A stretch of DNA of 24,386 nt, from contig WAQV01000081.1 of assembly GCA_015520065.1 (NCBI GenBank), positions 1-24,386 of the forward strand. Direction: 5' to 3'. Shown here in pieces: positions 1 to 8,138 of the stretch. A program made the position numbers and the translations under genes. The notes beneath the pieces were generated by a model. That model was not told the DNA's origin, ran no database searches, and saw nothing but the letters and a program-made list of their open reading frames with translations. This DNA is from Candidatus Pacearchaeota archaeon (GTDB taxonomy: Archaea > Nanobdellota > Nanobdellia > Pacearchaeales > GW2011-AR1). How positions within the stretch are numbered: the stretch's first letter is position 1; every line of letters begins with the position of its first letter.

Positions 1-94
1 CAATAATGCTGTAAAAAACTCTCTGAGTAAGAGTTATGCTGAAATTAAGCTGAATTTTTTTAGATTCTCTCCTTAATGTTTTGCCTGATGTCAT
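1..94 (-). CDS. possible hypothetical protein, 5' part only (runs off left edge)
   Basis: An ATG at 94 on the minus strand opens a 31-codon frame that stays open to the window edge (begins MTSGKTLRRESKK, basic at its N-terminus). A purine-rich GAGGGTGAG lies directly before the ATG, and a TATA-like AAATTTATAAATT (134-146) would put the transcript start near 113, giving a short leader. The frame is too short to identify and could be chance in AT-rich DNA. It would be the gene following the FttA gene in the same direction. Confidence 0.3.
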   Translation of the reverse strand, partial: MTSGKTLRRESKKIQLNFSITLTQRVFYSII

Positions 95-152
95 CTCACC
101 CTCTTTTTTGCTTATTCATAACAGGCAAGCTGAATTTATAAATTTATCTGGT

Positions 153-2036
153 TTATCTCAGTCGCAGAGTTTCTAAGGTTCTTGGGACATTTGTTTCAAC
201 TCTCTGAAGCTTGTATAATGCAGAAGCAAGCTCTAGAGACTTTGAAAGCTCTCCGTGGTCAATAATGATTCTCTTTGGTTTTGGCTTCATTCTGTTGAAA
301 AAAGAGAGTATCTCGTTTCTTCCTGCATGAGCTGTAAGCCCTGTTACAGTGTGAACTTCCATTTTTATCTTTACTATCTCCTCTCTTCCATCCACTAGCA
401 TCTTTGTTTCTTTTAGTCCTTCCTGAACTTGTCTTCCCAATGAACCAACTCCCTGATAACATACAAATATTATTGAGTTTCTCTCGTTAGGAGCAAACTC
501 TCGAAAATACTCAACTGATGCTCCACCTACAAGCATACCGCTTGTTGCAAGAACTATGCAAGGACCACCTTCAATTACTTTCTTTCTTTCCTGGGCAGAG
601 CCTACACGAGAGAAGATGTCAGAGGTAAAAGGATTTTTGTCCTGGAAAATCTGTGTTCTTAATCTTGCACCAAGGAAATCAGGATATGCTGTATGAATTG
701 CATTAATGTCCCAAATCATTCCGTCAATATAGACAGGAACTCTTTTCATTTTCCCACTTTTTATTGCATCCTCAAGGATTAGCATTGTTTCTTGGGCTCT
801 TCCTAATCCTAACTCTGGAATTAAAATTTTACCTCCTCTGTCAATTGTCTTTCTAACTTTCTCAAGAAAATCTTCTTCAGCCTTTGCTCTTGATGGAAGT
901 ATGTCTGATTTTGAACCGTAAGTTGATTCAGTAATGACTGTTTCTACTCTCGGGAAACTTGTTACTGCAGGGTCCAAAAGACGCGATTTGCCGTACTTGT
1001 AATCTCCTGTATAAAGAAGGTTGTGCGCTCCGTTTCCAATATTCAGATGCACCATTGCTCCTCCAAGAACATGGCCTGAATTGTAAAAAGTAAGCCTTAC
1101 ATCAGAAGTTAAATCCGTTACCTCATTGTAATTAAGGCATATACTGTGCTTTACCATCTCCTTAATGTCAGATGAACTGAACAAAGGTGTTGCTGCCTGC
1201 TTGTATGCAACCCCAATAAAATCAAGTGATAGAAGAGCAGCAATATCTCTTGTAGGTGGAGTCATATAAACAGGTCCTTTGTAACCCATTTTATACAGAT
1301 AAGGCACAAGTCCAACATGGTCCAGATGGGCATGACTTATAATAATCGCATCAAGTTGTGAAATATCAAACTCAGGAACATCAAAAAAAGGAAATCTGTT
1401 CTGGCCTTGCGAAGCAGGGTCAATTCCACAGTCGAGAAGGATTCTGGAATTAGGAGTTTGCAAAAGAATGCATGACCTTCCAACCTGTCTTGCACCTCCA
1501 AGAAAAGTAAGCCTTACCCACTCGTCAACTTTCTCAGGAGTCCACTCCTTGTATATTTTTTTGCCTATTGAATTAAGGAATCTTCTTCTGTAAGTGTTGT
1601 TTGCATACAAAACGCTTCTTATGTTCTCTGTAATCTGGCTTCTAATTGCAGGGCTTCTCTGAACCTGTGGAGTCCATAAAGTTTTCTTTCTTATCTCATC
1701 TAAAATTGAACCACCCTTTCCTATAACAAGTCCTGGTTTTTTTGCTTCAATTATAACTATGCTTCTCTGCACATCAAAGATTATGTTTGTTATTTCTGCC
1801 TCTTCTGGGACAAGTTTTCTTATCTCTTTTTCTGTTTCTTCAGGGTCTGGAAGAATCTTAGTGTCTGCCCTTAGCTCAATTCTTTTTTTAAGCTCATTTA
1901 CAATCTCTTTTATCTTGCCTTCTCCTTCTCTGAAAAAGTTTGCATTGTCTGTATAGAGAACTATATTTGCACCTTCAAATCCAGCATCTGTTATCTTTCC
2001 CTGAAGTTTCTCTGTTATAGTTTTAAGAATTTGCAT
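153..2036 (-). CDS. KH-domain beta-CASP ribonuclease FttA/aCPSF1 (archaeal CPSF73 homologue)
   Basis: Archaeal transcription-termination and 3'-end-processing nuclease that cleaves nascent RNA; a cytoplasmic zinc enzyme. Order (counting from the upstream GTG at 2045): N-terminal KH-type region to about residue 180 with GLVIGKGG near 105-112, metallo-beta-lactamase motif HAHLDH at 238-243, SGHVLGG near 323, TGDY near 346, beta-CASP motif ESTYG near 373, and a C-terminal His motif TAHAGR near 571. About 627 residues is normal for the family. I chose the ATG at 2036; a GTG three codons upstream is also open but adds nothing recognisable. It follows the proteasome beta gene by 64 bp, a pairing also seen in Methanocaldococcus (MJ1236/MJ1237, from memory). 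The Asp often found after the final His (HSD) is a Gly here. Confidence 0.95.
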   Translation of the reverse strand: MQILKTITEKLQGKITDAGFEGANIVLYTDNANFFREGEGKIKEIVNELKKRIELRADTKILPDPEETEKEIRKLVPEEAEITNIIFDVQRSIVIIEAKKPGLVIGKGGSILDEIRKKTLWTPQVQRSPAIRSQITENIRSVLYANNTYRRRFLNSIGKKIYKEWTPEKVDEWVRLTFLGGARQVGRSCILLQTPNSRILLDCGIDPASQGQNRFPFFDVPEFDISQLDAIIISHAHLDHVGLVPYLYKMGYKGPVYMTPPTRDIAALLSLDFIGVAYKQAATPLFSSSDIKEMVKHSICLNYNEVTDLTSDVRLTFYNSGHVLGGAMVHLNIGNGAHNLLYTGDYKYGKSRLLDPAVTSFPRVETVITESTYGSKSDILPSRAKAEEDFLEKVRKTIDRGGKILIPELGLGRAQETMLILEDAIKSGKMKRVPVYIDGMIWDINAIHTAYPDFLGARLRTQIFQDKNPFTSDIFSRVGSAQERKKVIEGGPCIVLATSGMLVGGASVEYFREFAPNERNSIIFVCYQGVGSLGRQVQEGLKETKMLVDGREEIVKIKMEVHTVTGLTAHAGRNEILSFFNRMKPKPKRIIIDHGELSKSLELASALYKLQRVETNVPRTLETLRLR

Positions 2037-2100
2037 TTTAAACACAAACTTTCATAGGATTATATTAACATAAGCTTTGCAAGATTTACCGTGTTTTTAA

Positions 2101-2775
2101 TTACTCCTCTTTGTATTCTGGTTTTATTTCTTGTTTTACTACTTTTTTTATTCCGTCTTTGCTTATAGTAAAAATGTCTATTCCATATCCTGAGCCCATA
2201 TCTCTCTGTGTTGATGCTTTCAAGGCTTCTTTTGCAAGCTCCACACCTTCTTTTAGGCTTAACCCTTTTTTATACTCTCTCTCAAGAAGTCCCAATACAT
2301 AAGGCATTCCTGAGCTGAAATTTGCATCATAATCCTCTACTTTCAGAACACTTCCAGCTGGCTCTATTGTATATAACTCTGCAGAGCCATCCTCATTAAT
2401 GCCTCCGATAAGCGTTCCAACAATAGCAGGAACCATTGAAGGCTGCCTTATCTGAGAGTATGTTATTGCTGCTGTCAGGTTTGCAGCCTCTTTAACTGTA
2501 GGCCTTGATTTTGACCTTAGCTCTTTAAGCTTCAGCTCTGCTGCAATAAGCTTTCCAAGCCTCTGGGCATCAGCAACTCCACCAGTCCATGAGATAACAA
2601 GATAGTCGTTTATTTTTACAACTTTTTCTGCATTTTTTGACATGACGACGCTTCCTGCACTCATCTGTCTGTCTGCTGCCATTACCACTCCGTCTTTGCA
2701 GACAATTCCAATTATTGTAGTCCCTGTCTTCAAGACAGATTTCTTTAAATCCTCATTAAAAGCATAGTTTATCAT
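2101..2775 (-). CDS. psmB: proteasome subunit beta (20S core, catalytic)
   Basis: N-terminal-threonine protease subunit of the archaeal 20S proteasome, which forms the inner rings that degrade unfolded proteins. An 18-residue propeptide ends in TG, and cleavage before Thr19 would expose the nucleophile (KTG|TTIIG). Counting from that Thr, Asp17 (AADRQ) and Lys33 (NAEK) are present, and the QRD...SG motif holding the later active-site residues is near the C-terminus, so the subunit should be active. Its 224 residues are typical. It lies between the Mtq2-like and FttA genes on the same strand, with 61 and 64 bp gaps. No alpha subunit is in the window. Confidence 0.96.
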   Translation of the reverse strand: MINYAFNEDLKKSVLKTGTTIIGIVCKDGVVMAADRQMSAGSVVMSKNAEKVVKINDYLVISWTGGVADAQRLGKLIAAELKLKELRSKSRPTVKEAANLTAAITYSQIRQPSMVPAIVGTLIGGINEDGSAELYTIEPAGSVLKVEDYDANFSSGMPYVLGLLEREYKKGLSLKEGVELAKEALKASTQRDMGSGYGIDIFTISKDGIKKVVKQEIKPEYKEE

Positions 2776-2836
2776 TTTCCTCTTATCAACAAGAATACTT
2801 TATCTAAAATCTATGTAAAAACATGCTCTCTTGATT

Positions 2837-3409
2837 TTATAAATCTTTTGGTTTTCGGTTTTTGTTAGAAATCCTTAATTCAAACACATTCAACTCTTCA
2901 AAAAAAAGCTTTTTTCTTGCAACAACTCTTTTTTTATATCCTTTAAAATTAACTTTCTTTGTAAGAGAGCTTGTTAAAATGAATACCCTTCCTTCCTTAT
3001 TCAAGTGTTGTCTTGCTTCTTCCAGAAACTTGTTTATTATTTCAGCTCCCTGTTTGCCGCCAGTAGTGGATAACGCTGAACTTAACGGCTCTTTTTTGTC
3101 TTCAGGAAGGTACGGAGGATTAAAAACAATCACATCAAAACTGCCTTTCACATTTTTAAACAAGTCTGACTCAATGCAATTAAATCCTTCTTTTCTACAA
3201 TAATCAACTGCGTTTTTATTTATATCAGTTCCTAAAATGTTTTCTTTTTTCACTCCTGCATTCAGTGCAGCTTTAAGTTGTATTCCAGAACCGCATCCTA
3301 TTTCCAGAAATTTTAAAGAAGGCTTTTTTAAAACAAGTTCAGGCAGCTTTTCCATTAAAACACTTTCCATTAAATAAGAATCTTCATCTGGCTGATAAAT
3401 CAAAGGCAT
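2837..3409 (-). CDS. HemK2/Mtq2-like protein N5-glutamine methyltransferase
   Basis: Class I SAM-dependent methyltransferase. The glycine-rich SAM loop LEIGCGSG is at residues 35-42, an acidic TDIN after the second strand, and the NPPY signature at 97-100, which marks methylation of planar amide or amino nitrogens. The N-terminal YQPDEDSYLM matches the PxEDS(Y/F)LL signature of the eukaryotic/archaeal Mtq2 (N6AMT1) branch rather than bacterial PrmC, which has an extra N-terminal domain missing here. By family, the likely substrate is the GGQ glutamine of release factor aRF1, with Trm112 as usual partner (inference; neither is in the window). It starts 11 bp after the small membrane protein gene and has no TATA box of its own at leaderless distance, so it is probably co-transcribed. 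Confidence 0.87.
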   Translation of the reverse strand: MPLIYQPDEDSYLMESVLMEKLPELVLKKPSLKFLEIGCGSGIQLKAALNAGVKKENILGTDINKNAVDYCRKEGFNCIESDLFKNVKGSFDVIVFNPPYLPEDKKEPLSSALSTTGGKQGAEIINKFLEEARQHLNKEGRVFILTSSLTKKVNFKGYKKRVVARKKLFFEELNVFELRISNKNRKPKDL

Positions 3410-3420
3410 TTTGCAGCAGA

Positions 3421-3810
3421 CTATTTAATAAAATTGTTAAGATAATTCATTAACTCGTCTCTAAACAAGAACATTCCTACTATTGCTCCTATAATTATAA
3501 TCATCAATGTTATAACTAAAATCAGGAAGATTTTTCTTTTTGTGCTCCATGGCTCAGAGTATTCATATCTTGAAACCTTCTGTGATGGAACTGGTGTATT
3601 TGCATCAGTGTTGTCAGGAGTATTGTTTGGCCCTTCAGCATCTTCTATATCTTGGTTTTTTTCCTCATTGTCAGACTGCAGACTTCTTGCAGCATCCTCA
3701 ATTTCTTCTCTTTCATAGCCAGCATTATAAAAGCTCTCCATAGCTTTTTCCAGAGACTCTCCTCTTGCAAGGGCTGATTTAAGACCTTCAACAATCTCCT
3801 CTTTTACCAT
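3421..3810 (-). CDS. small membrane protein with UBA-like helical N-terminus
   Basis: A 129-residue protein of no named family. Residues 1-45 form a helical hairpin pattern (VEGLKSALARGESLEKAMESF, then NAGYEREEIEDAA) resembling UBA/CUE-like repeats common in DPANN proteins. A polar Asn/Asp/Pro-rich linker follows to about residue 92, then one membrane helix (about 93-116, ILVITLMIIIIGAIVG) and a short tail. The topology suggests the helical head and linker on one side of the membrane. A TATA-like TTTTTAAAT centred near 3836 gives a leaderless ATG at 3810. It lies 34 bp after RNase J and 11 bp before the Mtq2-like gene. Function unknown. Confidence 0.75.
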   Translation of the reverse strand: MVKEEIVEGLKSALARGESLEKAMESFYNAGYEREEIEDAARSLQSDNEEKNQDIEDAEGPNNTPDNTDANTPVPSQKVSRYEYSEPWSTKRKIFLILVITLMIIIIGAIVGMFLFRDELMNYLNNFIK

Positions 3811-3844
3811 TTCTTCTTAAAGAACTCCTGATTTAAAAACTCTT

Positions 3845-5185
3845 TTAAAACTTAAGCACCTTTCCGTTGGAGCTTAAATGAGAACTCTCTCCAAATTTAT
3901 ATCCAAACTCAGCAGCCAAATCAATCATTGGAGCCTCCTGCTGCAATGAGCCGTGAGCAGGAATTATGTGTTCAGGCTTTAAAATCCTTAAAAGTTCCCT
4001 TAAGTCTTCTCTGCTGCCGTGGCCGTGAACATGGACATCTGTTTGTATTTTGACACCCATTTTTCTTAATCTTTTATCCATTCTCTCTCTTGCCAGAATG
4101 TTTAAAGGAACTGGTATAACGCTTGAGGCAAAAATTAAGTTATCTCCTGGTCTAAATCTAAAAGGAGTTTCATTTTTTGATATTCTGTCCAGTATTGAAC
4201 CCTCTTCTGCCTGATGTCCTGTACATACCACCAGAAACCTTTCTCTGTTTTTTTCAATCCTCTTTAACATCGAGTTAACCTGATTTTTGTAAGTTACGAG
4301 AGTTATATCATCTTTAAAAGGGCATTTTTTTACTGCTATTGCAGCTTTCACATATTTGTTAAGACTTCTTCCTATGAATACTATCTTCCTTCCAGTTCTT
4401 CTTCCAAGCTTGACAATGTTGTTGAGCCTTTCAATATGAGATGAAAAAGTTGTTACAAACAACGCAGAATTTCTGTTTCTTGCTATGTAAAAAGCCTCTT
4501 CAAGCAAATGCTTTGCGATTCTCTCTCCTCCGTGTTTTTTCTCGCTTCCAGAGTATAGAGAGTCCACAACCAAAACCTTGACACCCTTTTTTCCTATCTC
4601 TTTCAGTTTTTTGTAATTTGGCGGATCCCCCATTGTAGGATAGTTGTCAAACTTAAAATCAAGACCATAGAAAAAAGTCCCTTGGCTTGAGTATAAAACA
4701 GGAAATACGCACTGAATAGTTGAGTGAGTAGTATGGACAAGTTCTAGTTTGTAGTTCTCGCTTTTTCCTTTAATTGTAACACTGGAATTTGGATAAATTT
4801 CTCTTATCTTGTTTTTTATTCTGATTCCTTCGTCTTTTGCAATAGTCTCAAGAACTTTCACTGTGAAAGGAGTAGCAATTATATCTGCATTAGGATAGCG
4901 ATATGCAATAAACGGAACTGCTCCTACGTGGTCTAAATGAGCATGGCTTATTATTATTGCCCTTACTTTGTCTCTCCAACCCATCTTATCGAGAATTAAA
5001 TCATTAGGCAAAACTCCTCCGCTCCTTAACTCTTTTTCAGTATATTTTCTCGGAGATTCATCCTGCATCTCAATGACAGAAGGAAGATGAACTCCTGCAT
5101 CAAATATAATTACATCTTCACCTATCTTAACAGCAGTCATATTCTTTCCAACTTCTTCAAATCCACCTACTGTACAAACTTCCAC
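3845..5185 (-). CDS. rnj: ribonuclease J (archaeal aRNase J)
   Basis: Metallo-beta-lactamase/beta-CASP exo- and endonuclease; archaeal RNase J degrades RNA 5' to 3'. HAHLDHVG lies at residues 81-88, a beta-CASP region with VVDSLYSG near 205 and FSSHIERL near 245, the metal-binding VHGHGSREDL near 386, and PAHG near 408. The 446 residues fit archaeal RNase J; it lacks the long C-terminal domain of bacterial forms. The start is GTG at 5185: the next Met is residue 16, inside the conserved first strand, and an AAAGGAGA Shine-Dalgarno (5191-5198 region) sits about 7 nt before the GTG. The second RNA-processing MBL enzyme in this gene run. Confidence 0.93.
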   Translation of the reverse strand: MEVCTVGGFEEVGKNMTAVKIGEDVIIFDAGVHLPSVIEMQDESPRKYTEKELRSGGVLPNDLILDKMGWRDKVRAIIISHAHLDHVGAVPFIAYRYPNADIIATPFTVKVLETIAKDEGIRIKNKIREIYPNSSVTIKGKSENYKLELVHTTHSTIQCVFPVLYSSQGTFFYGLDFKFDNYPTMGDPPNYKKLKEIGKKGVKVLVVDSLYSGSEKKHGGERIAKHLLEEAFYIARNRNSALFVTTFSSHIERLNNIVKLGRRTGRKIVFIGRSLNKYVKAAIAVKKCPFKDDITLVTYKNQVNSMLKRIEKNRERFLVVCTGHQAEEGSILDRISKNETPFRFRPGDNLIFASSVIPVPLNILARERMDKRLRKMGVKIQTDVHVHGHGSREDLRELLRILKPEHIIPAHGSLQQEAPMIDLAAEFGYKFGESSHLSSNGKVLKF

Positions 5186-5230
5186 TTTACTCTCCTTTCT
5201 TAGAAAACGAAAAAATGGTTTAAAAACCTT

Positions 5231-6019
5231 TTATATTACCTTAAAGTCAACTCTTACTCTTATTTTGTATGGAGCTATTTCACCCGCCTTTTTAATCTTC
5301 ATAATCTTTATTTTTTTCCCTGCTTCCTTTGCAGCATTCTTTATTTTGTCAACTATAGAGTCAATTTCGTCTATCTTGCAGAAATCATAATAATATATTC
5401 TAGTGTTTTTTTTGCTTAGCATAAACGCTTCTTTAAGGAAACTCTCTTTAAGCTGCGGACGCGGCATTACAATAACATCAAACTTTTCTTTTTTCTCTGA
5501 GAGCTTTTTTGCCACTTTTTTAATATCTCCTGGCACAATCTCTACTTTGTCTTTTACTTTATTAAGTTCGACATTAAGTTTGGCATACTTATTTGCCTCT
5601 CTGTTTATCTCATTGGATATGACTTTTTTTGCTTTTGAGTTCTTTGCAATAACAATTCCAAAAGGGCTGACCCCTGCAAACATAACTAAAACCCTATCAT
5701 TTTTCTTAACCATACTGGCAATCTCTTTTCTTTCATTGCTAAGTCTTGGAGAGAAATAACAACTGTCAACATTAAACCTGAAAACGCAGTTGTTTTCCCT
5801 ATACACTGCTTCTTTAGTTTTTTCCCCTGCAAGATGCCTTGTCTGTATTTTTCTCAATCTGCCTTTGACTTTCCCACACTTTTCAAGAACAGTTTTTATT
5901 GACTTCTGTTTTTTAAGAAGCTCTTCGGCAAATTTCTTTTTATCTTTAAGTTTCATTGATTCAGGAAAATTAACTATTGCAATATTTCCTAAAACATCAA
6001 ATGACCTTTGCCTTTTCAT
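5231..6019 (-). CDS. Trm5-family tRNA (guanine37-N1) methyltransferase
   Basis: Class I SAM methyltransferase expected to make m1G37 in tRNA, the entry step to wyosine. The N-terminal SFDVLGNIAIV (6-16) is the Trm5 D1 signature, followed by YFSPRLSNER (88-97) with the conserved Arg, the SAM loop MFAGVSPFG (113-121), and SNEINREANKYAKLNVELN (135-153). At the motif IV position, where Trm5 usually has NLP or NPP, this protein reads VMPRP (184-188). Taw2, a paralogous aminocarboxypropyl transferase, is the main alternative. Its 262 residues are on the short side. A TTAAATAG box near 6046 lies 27 bp before the ATG. Taw3, a later enzyme of the same pathway, is encoded at 18175-18756. Confidence 0.82.
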   Translation of the reverse strand: MKRQRSFDVLGNIAIVNFPESMKLKDKKKFAEELLKKQKSIKTVLEKCGKVKGRLRKIQTRHLAGEKTKEAVYRENNCVFRFNVDSCYFSPRLSNERKEIASMVKKNDRVLVMFAGVSPFGIVIAKNSKAKKVISNEINREANKYAKLNVELNKVKDKVEIVPGDIKKVAKKLSEKKEKFDVIVMPRPQLKESFLKEAFMLSKKNTRIYYYDFCKIDEIDSIVDKIKNAAKEAGKKIKIMKIKKAGEIAPYKIRVRVDFKVI

Positions 6020-6103
6020 AAAAGTATGTTATATTTGAACTATTTAAGCATTTCAATTTCATGAATGCAAAAAAAATTTAAATGATTCAAGTTTATTTTT
6101 TTA

Positions 6104-7066
6104 ATGAGTCTTTTGCTGGTTTGGATTGTTGTTTTTGCAGCAAGTCTGTTTGTCTTAATTAAGGCATCGGATTACTTTACTGATTCTGCTGAGAAAATAG
6201 GGATTTTTTTGGGATTGCCAGCATTTATAGTCGGAGTGACTATTGTTGCAGTTGGAACTTCTCTGCCTGAACTGGTTTCATCTGTTATTGCTGTTCTCAG
6301 AAACTCTTCGGAGATTGTTATTGGAAATGTAGTTGGTTCAAACATCGCGAATATTTTCCTTATTTTGGGAATTGCAGCTATTGTAGCAGGAAAATTAAAG
6401 CTGAGTTATGAGCTTATACATGTTGATTTGCCTTTGCTTGTTGGCTCTGCATTCCTTTTGGCAGTTACTATTTGGGATGGAGTTTTCAGCATGCCTGAAG
6501 CTTTATTATGCATTGCAGGACTTATTGTTTATGTGGTTTACACTATAAATACTGAAAAAGAGCATGAAGATAAAGAGATAAGAAAAGAGATGAAAAGAAA
6601 AAGCAAAAAAGAATATGGAGCAGGAATTAAAACATGGGTTGTTTTGGTTGTTAGCGGTTTTTTCATTTATCTTGGAGCAAAATATACAATTGAGTCAATA
6701 ATTCAACTCTCAGAAATTCTTCAGGTTGGAAAAGAAATGATTGCAATTAGCGTTGTTGCATTAGGAACTTCATTGCCAGAGTTAATAGTAAGCATTACCG
6801 CTGCAAGAAACGGAAAACATGAAATGGCAGTAGGCAATGTTCTTGGGTCAAATATCTTTAACAGCTTTGCAGTAATGGGAATTCCAGCTTTGTTTGGGAA
6901 CATAATCATCCCGAAAAGCATACTTTACTTTGGACTTCCAATGATGCTGCTTGCAACTCTGCTTTACTTTTTCATAACGCAAGAAAAGGAAATTACAAAA
7001 TGGGAAGGATGGATGCTGATTATTTTTTATGCCTTTTTTATCGGAAAAGTGTTGAAGTTGTTTTAA
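6104..7066 (+). CDS. CaCA-family Na+/Ca2+ exchanger
   Basis: Membrane cation antiporter of the calcium/cation exchanger family, usually expelling Ca2+ in exchange for Na+ or H+. It has the two inverted alpha-repeats that define the family: GTSLPELVSS with GNVVGSNIANIF at residues 51-85, and GTSLPELIVS with GNVLGSNIFNSF in the second half. Both have the ion-binding Glu and Asn. There are about ten hydrophobic helices in two halves, joined by a charged loop (about 148-172, rich in Lys/Glu). The 320 residues match the YrbG/MjNCX size. AATTTAAAT near 6075 lies about 28 bp before the ATG, so it is probably leaderless. Ion specificity cannot be read from the sequence. Confidence 0.93.
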   Translation: MSLLLVWIVVFAASLFVLIKASDYFTDSAEKIGIFLGLPAFIVGVTIVAVGTSLPELVSSVIAVLRNSSEIVIGNVVGSNIANIFLILGIAAIVAGKLKLSYELIHVDLPLLVGSAFLLAVTIWDGVFSMPEALLCIAGLIVYVVYTINTEKEHEDKEIRKEMKRKSKKEYGAGIKTWVVLVVSGFFIYLGAKYTIESIIQLSEILQVGKEMIAISVVALGTSLPELIVSITAARNGKHEMAVGNVLGSNIFNSFAVMGIPALFGNIIIPKSILYFGLPMMLLATLLYFFITQEKEITKWEGWMLIIFYAFFIGKVLKLF

Positions 7067-7087
7067 TGAATATATTTAAAAGAAGAC

Positions 7088-7394
7088 TTACTTATAATAT
7101 CTTCCAAACACTCCATTCTGTATAACATCTACAACGTGCTTTGGCAGATTGCTAAATAAGTCTTTTACAGAACTATCTATCTGATTTAAATCCAGCCTTT
7201 TTCTCCCTTTAGGACTCTCCTTTTCATAAAGAGTAATTGTTTCTGGGAGAGTTCTGTATTTTTTGTCATCCCTCTTAATTACATGAGGGATATGAAACAC
7301 CACTCTTTGAAACTCTCCAGAATATCTTACATAAGTAAGACTAAAATCCTCTGAAAGATGATATACTTCAGTAACCTGGTTGCAAAATTTTCAT
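7088..7394 (-). pseudogene. hypothetical protein gene interrupted by a one-base frameshift near its start
   Basis: The frame open from a GTG at 7303 encodes 71 residues, but the same frame is open upstream to a TGA at 7391-7393, adding 29 codons that look like protein (NQVTEVYHLSEDF, then LTYVRYSGEF). An ATG at 7392-7394, one base out of frame, sits about 26 bp from a TATA box (CTATTTAAATTT, 7415-7426), the geometry of intact neighbours. From that ATG translation stops after MKILQPGY. Removing one base from the AAAATTTT run (7384-7391) would give one ORF of about 101 residues starting MKFCNQVTEVYH. It may be a real frameshift, a homopolymer sequencing error, or programmed frameshifting. No family recognised; the protein is basic and its last 30 residues are probably helical. 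Confidence 0.6.
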
Positions 7395-7500
7395 GACTGT
7401 TACATCTATCTCAGCTATTTAAATTTTTTCTACTTGAAGATTTAAAAAAGCAAAGACAAAAATAAGGAAAATTTATAAAAACTGTTTGACTTTTTACTTT

Positions 7501-8136
7501 ATGAAAAAACTTGCTTCAGAGTGCGTTAAAAAAAGAGGTTTATTGATTGCTTTTTTTGCATTGATTATGTTAATTATTAACAACTCTTTTATAGTAAGTG
7601 GGTACAGCATTTATAGCAGCTCATCTCTCTCGGAGTTTTTCAGTCTGATTGACCCTGCAACTCTTTTTTTAAGCGCGATTTTCATAGTGTCTTTCTTTTT
7701 AATCAACTTTGCTTTAAGCAAAACTTTTCATGACCAAAAACCAATAGCAACAATCATTTCGTTTGTTATAGCATTCATAATTACATGGCAGGCAAACCAA
7801 AGCAATCTTGACTATGAAGGGTTCTTTTATGATGTTGGAATTTCTGGAGATTTGTTGTATATAGTCCTGCTTGTCGTTCTTTTAGCAGGGTTGATTTATT
7901 TATGGAAAAAAATAGGCAAAGAAAAAGCACTCCTCATTTTCGGAATCCTGTTTATAGTGGCTGGTTCTACAAACCTCGTTTATGAAAAAGAAGCATCAAT
8001 TCTTATAGGAATTGTGCTTTTGGTTGTAGGAGGCATTATGCTTCACAATAAAACAAAAGAAGATAGAAAAAAGAAAGAAGAAGCCGAAAAAGTCAGAAAC
8101 CTTTTTTCAAGAATCTTCAACCCAAGCAGAATATAA
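7501..8136 (+). CDS. six-helix membrane protein of unknown function
   Basis: A 211-residue integral membrane protein with hydrophobic segments at about 13-33, 52-72, 82-97, 117-135, 143-160 and 166-181, and a Lys/Glu-rich cytoplasmic tail (184-200) ending in a basic amphipathic stretch. I do not recognise a family. The ATG at 7501 is preferred over the upstream TTG at 7486, because a TTTATAAAA box (centre near 7473) lies 28 bp before it. The stop is 2 bp from that of convergent FEN1. The paired Lys/Arg and Cys near the N-terminus resemble a signal anchor, not a cleavable signal. Confidence 0.75.
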   Translation: MKKLASECVKKRGLLIAFFALIMLIINNSFIVSGYSIYSSSSLSEFFSLIDPATLFLSAIFIVSFFLINFALSKTFHDQKPIATIISFVIAFIITWQANQSNLDYEGFFYDVGISGDLLYIVLLVVLLAGLIYLWKKIGKEKALLIFGILFIVAGSTNLVYEKEASILIGIVLLVVGGIMLHNKTKEDRKKKEEAEKVRNLFSRIFNPSRI

Positions 8137-8138
8137 CT

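Noticed and set aside
1759..1956. Plus-strand ORF of 65 codons inside the FttA gene
   Set aside because: It is antisense to a clearly conserved protein, with a low-complexity Ser/Leu/Phe translation typical of a shadow frame.
2862..3203. Plus-strand ORF of 113 codons opposite the Mtq2-like gene
   Set aside because: Antisense to the SAM-methyltransferase motifs; no TATA box or ribosome-binding site for it.
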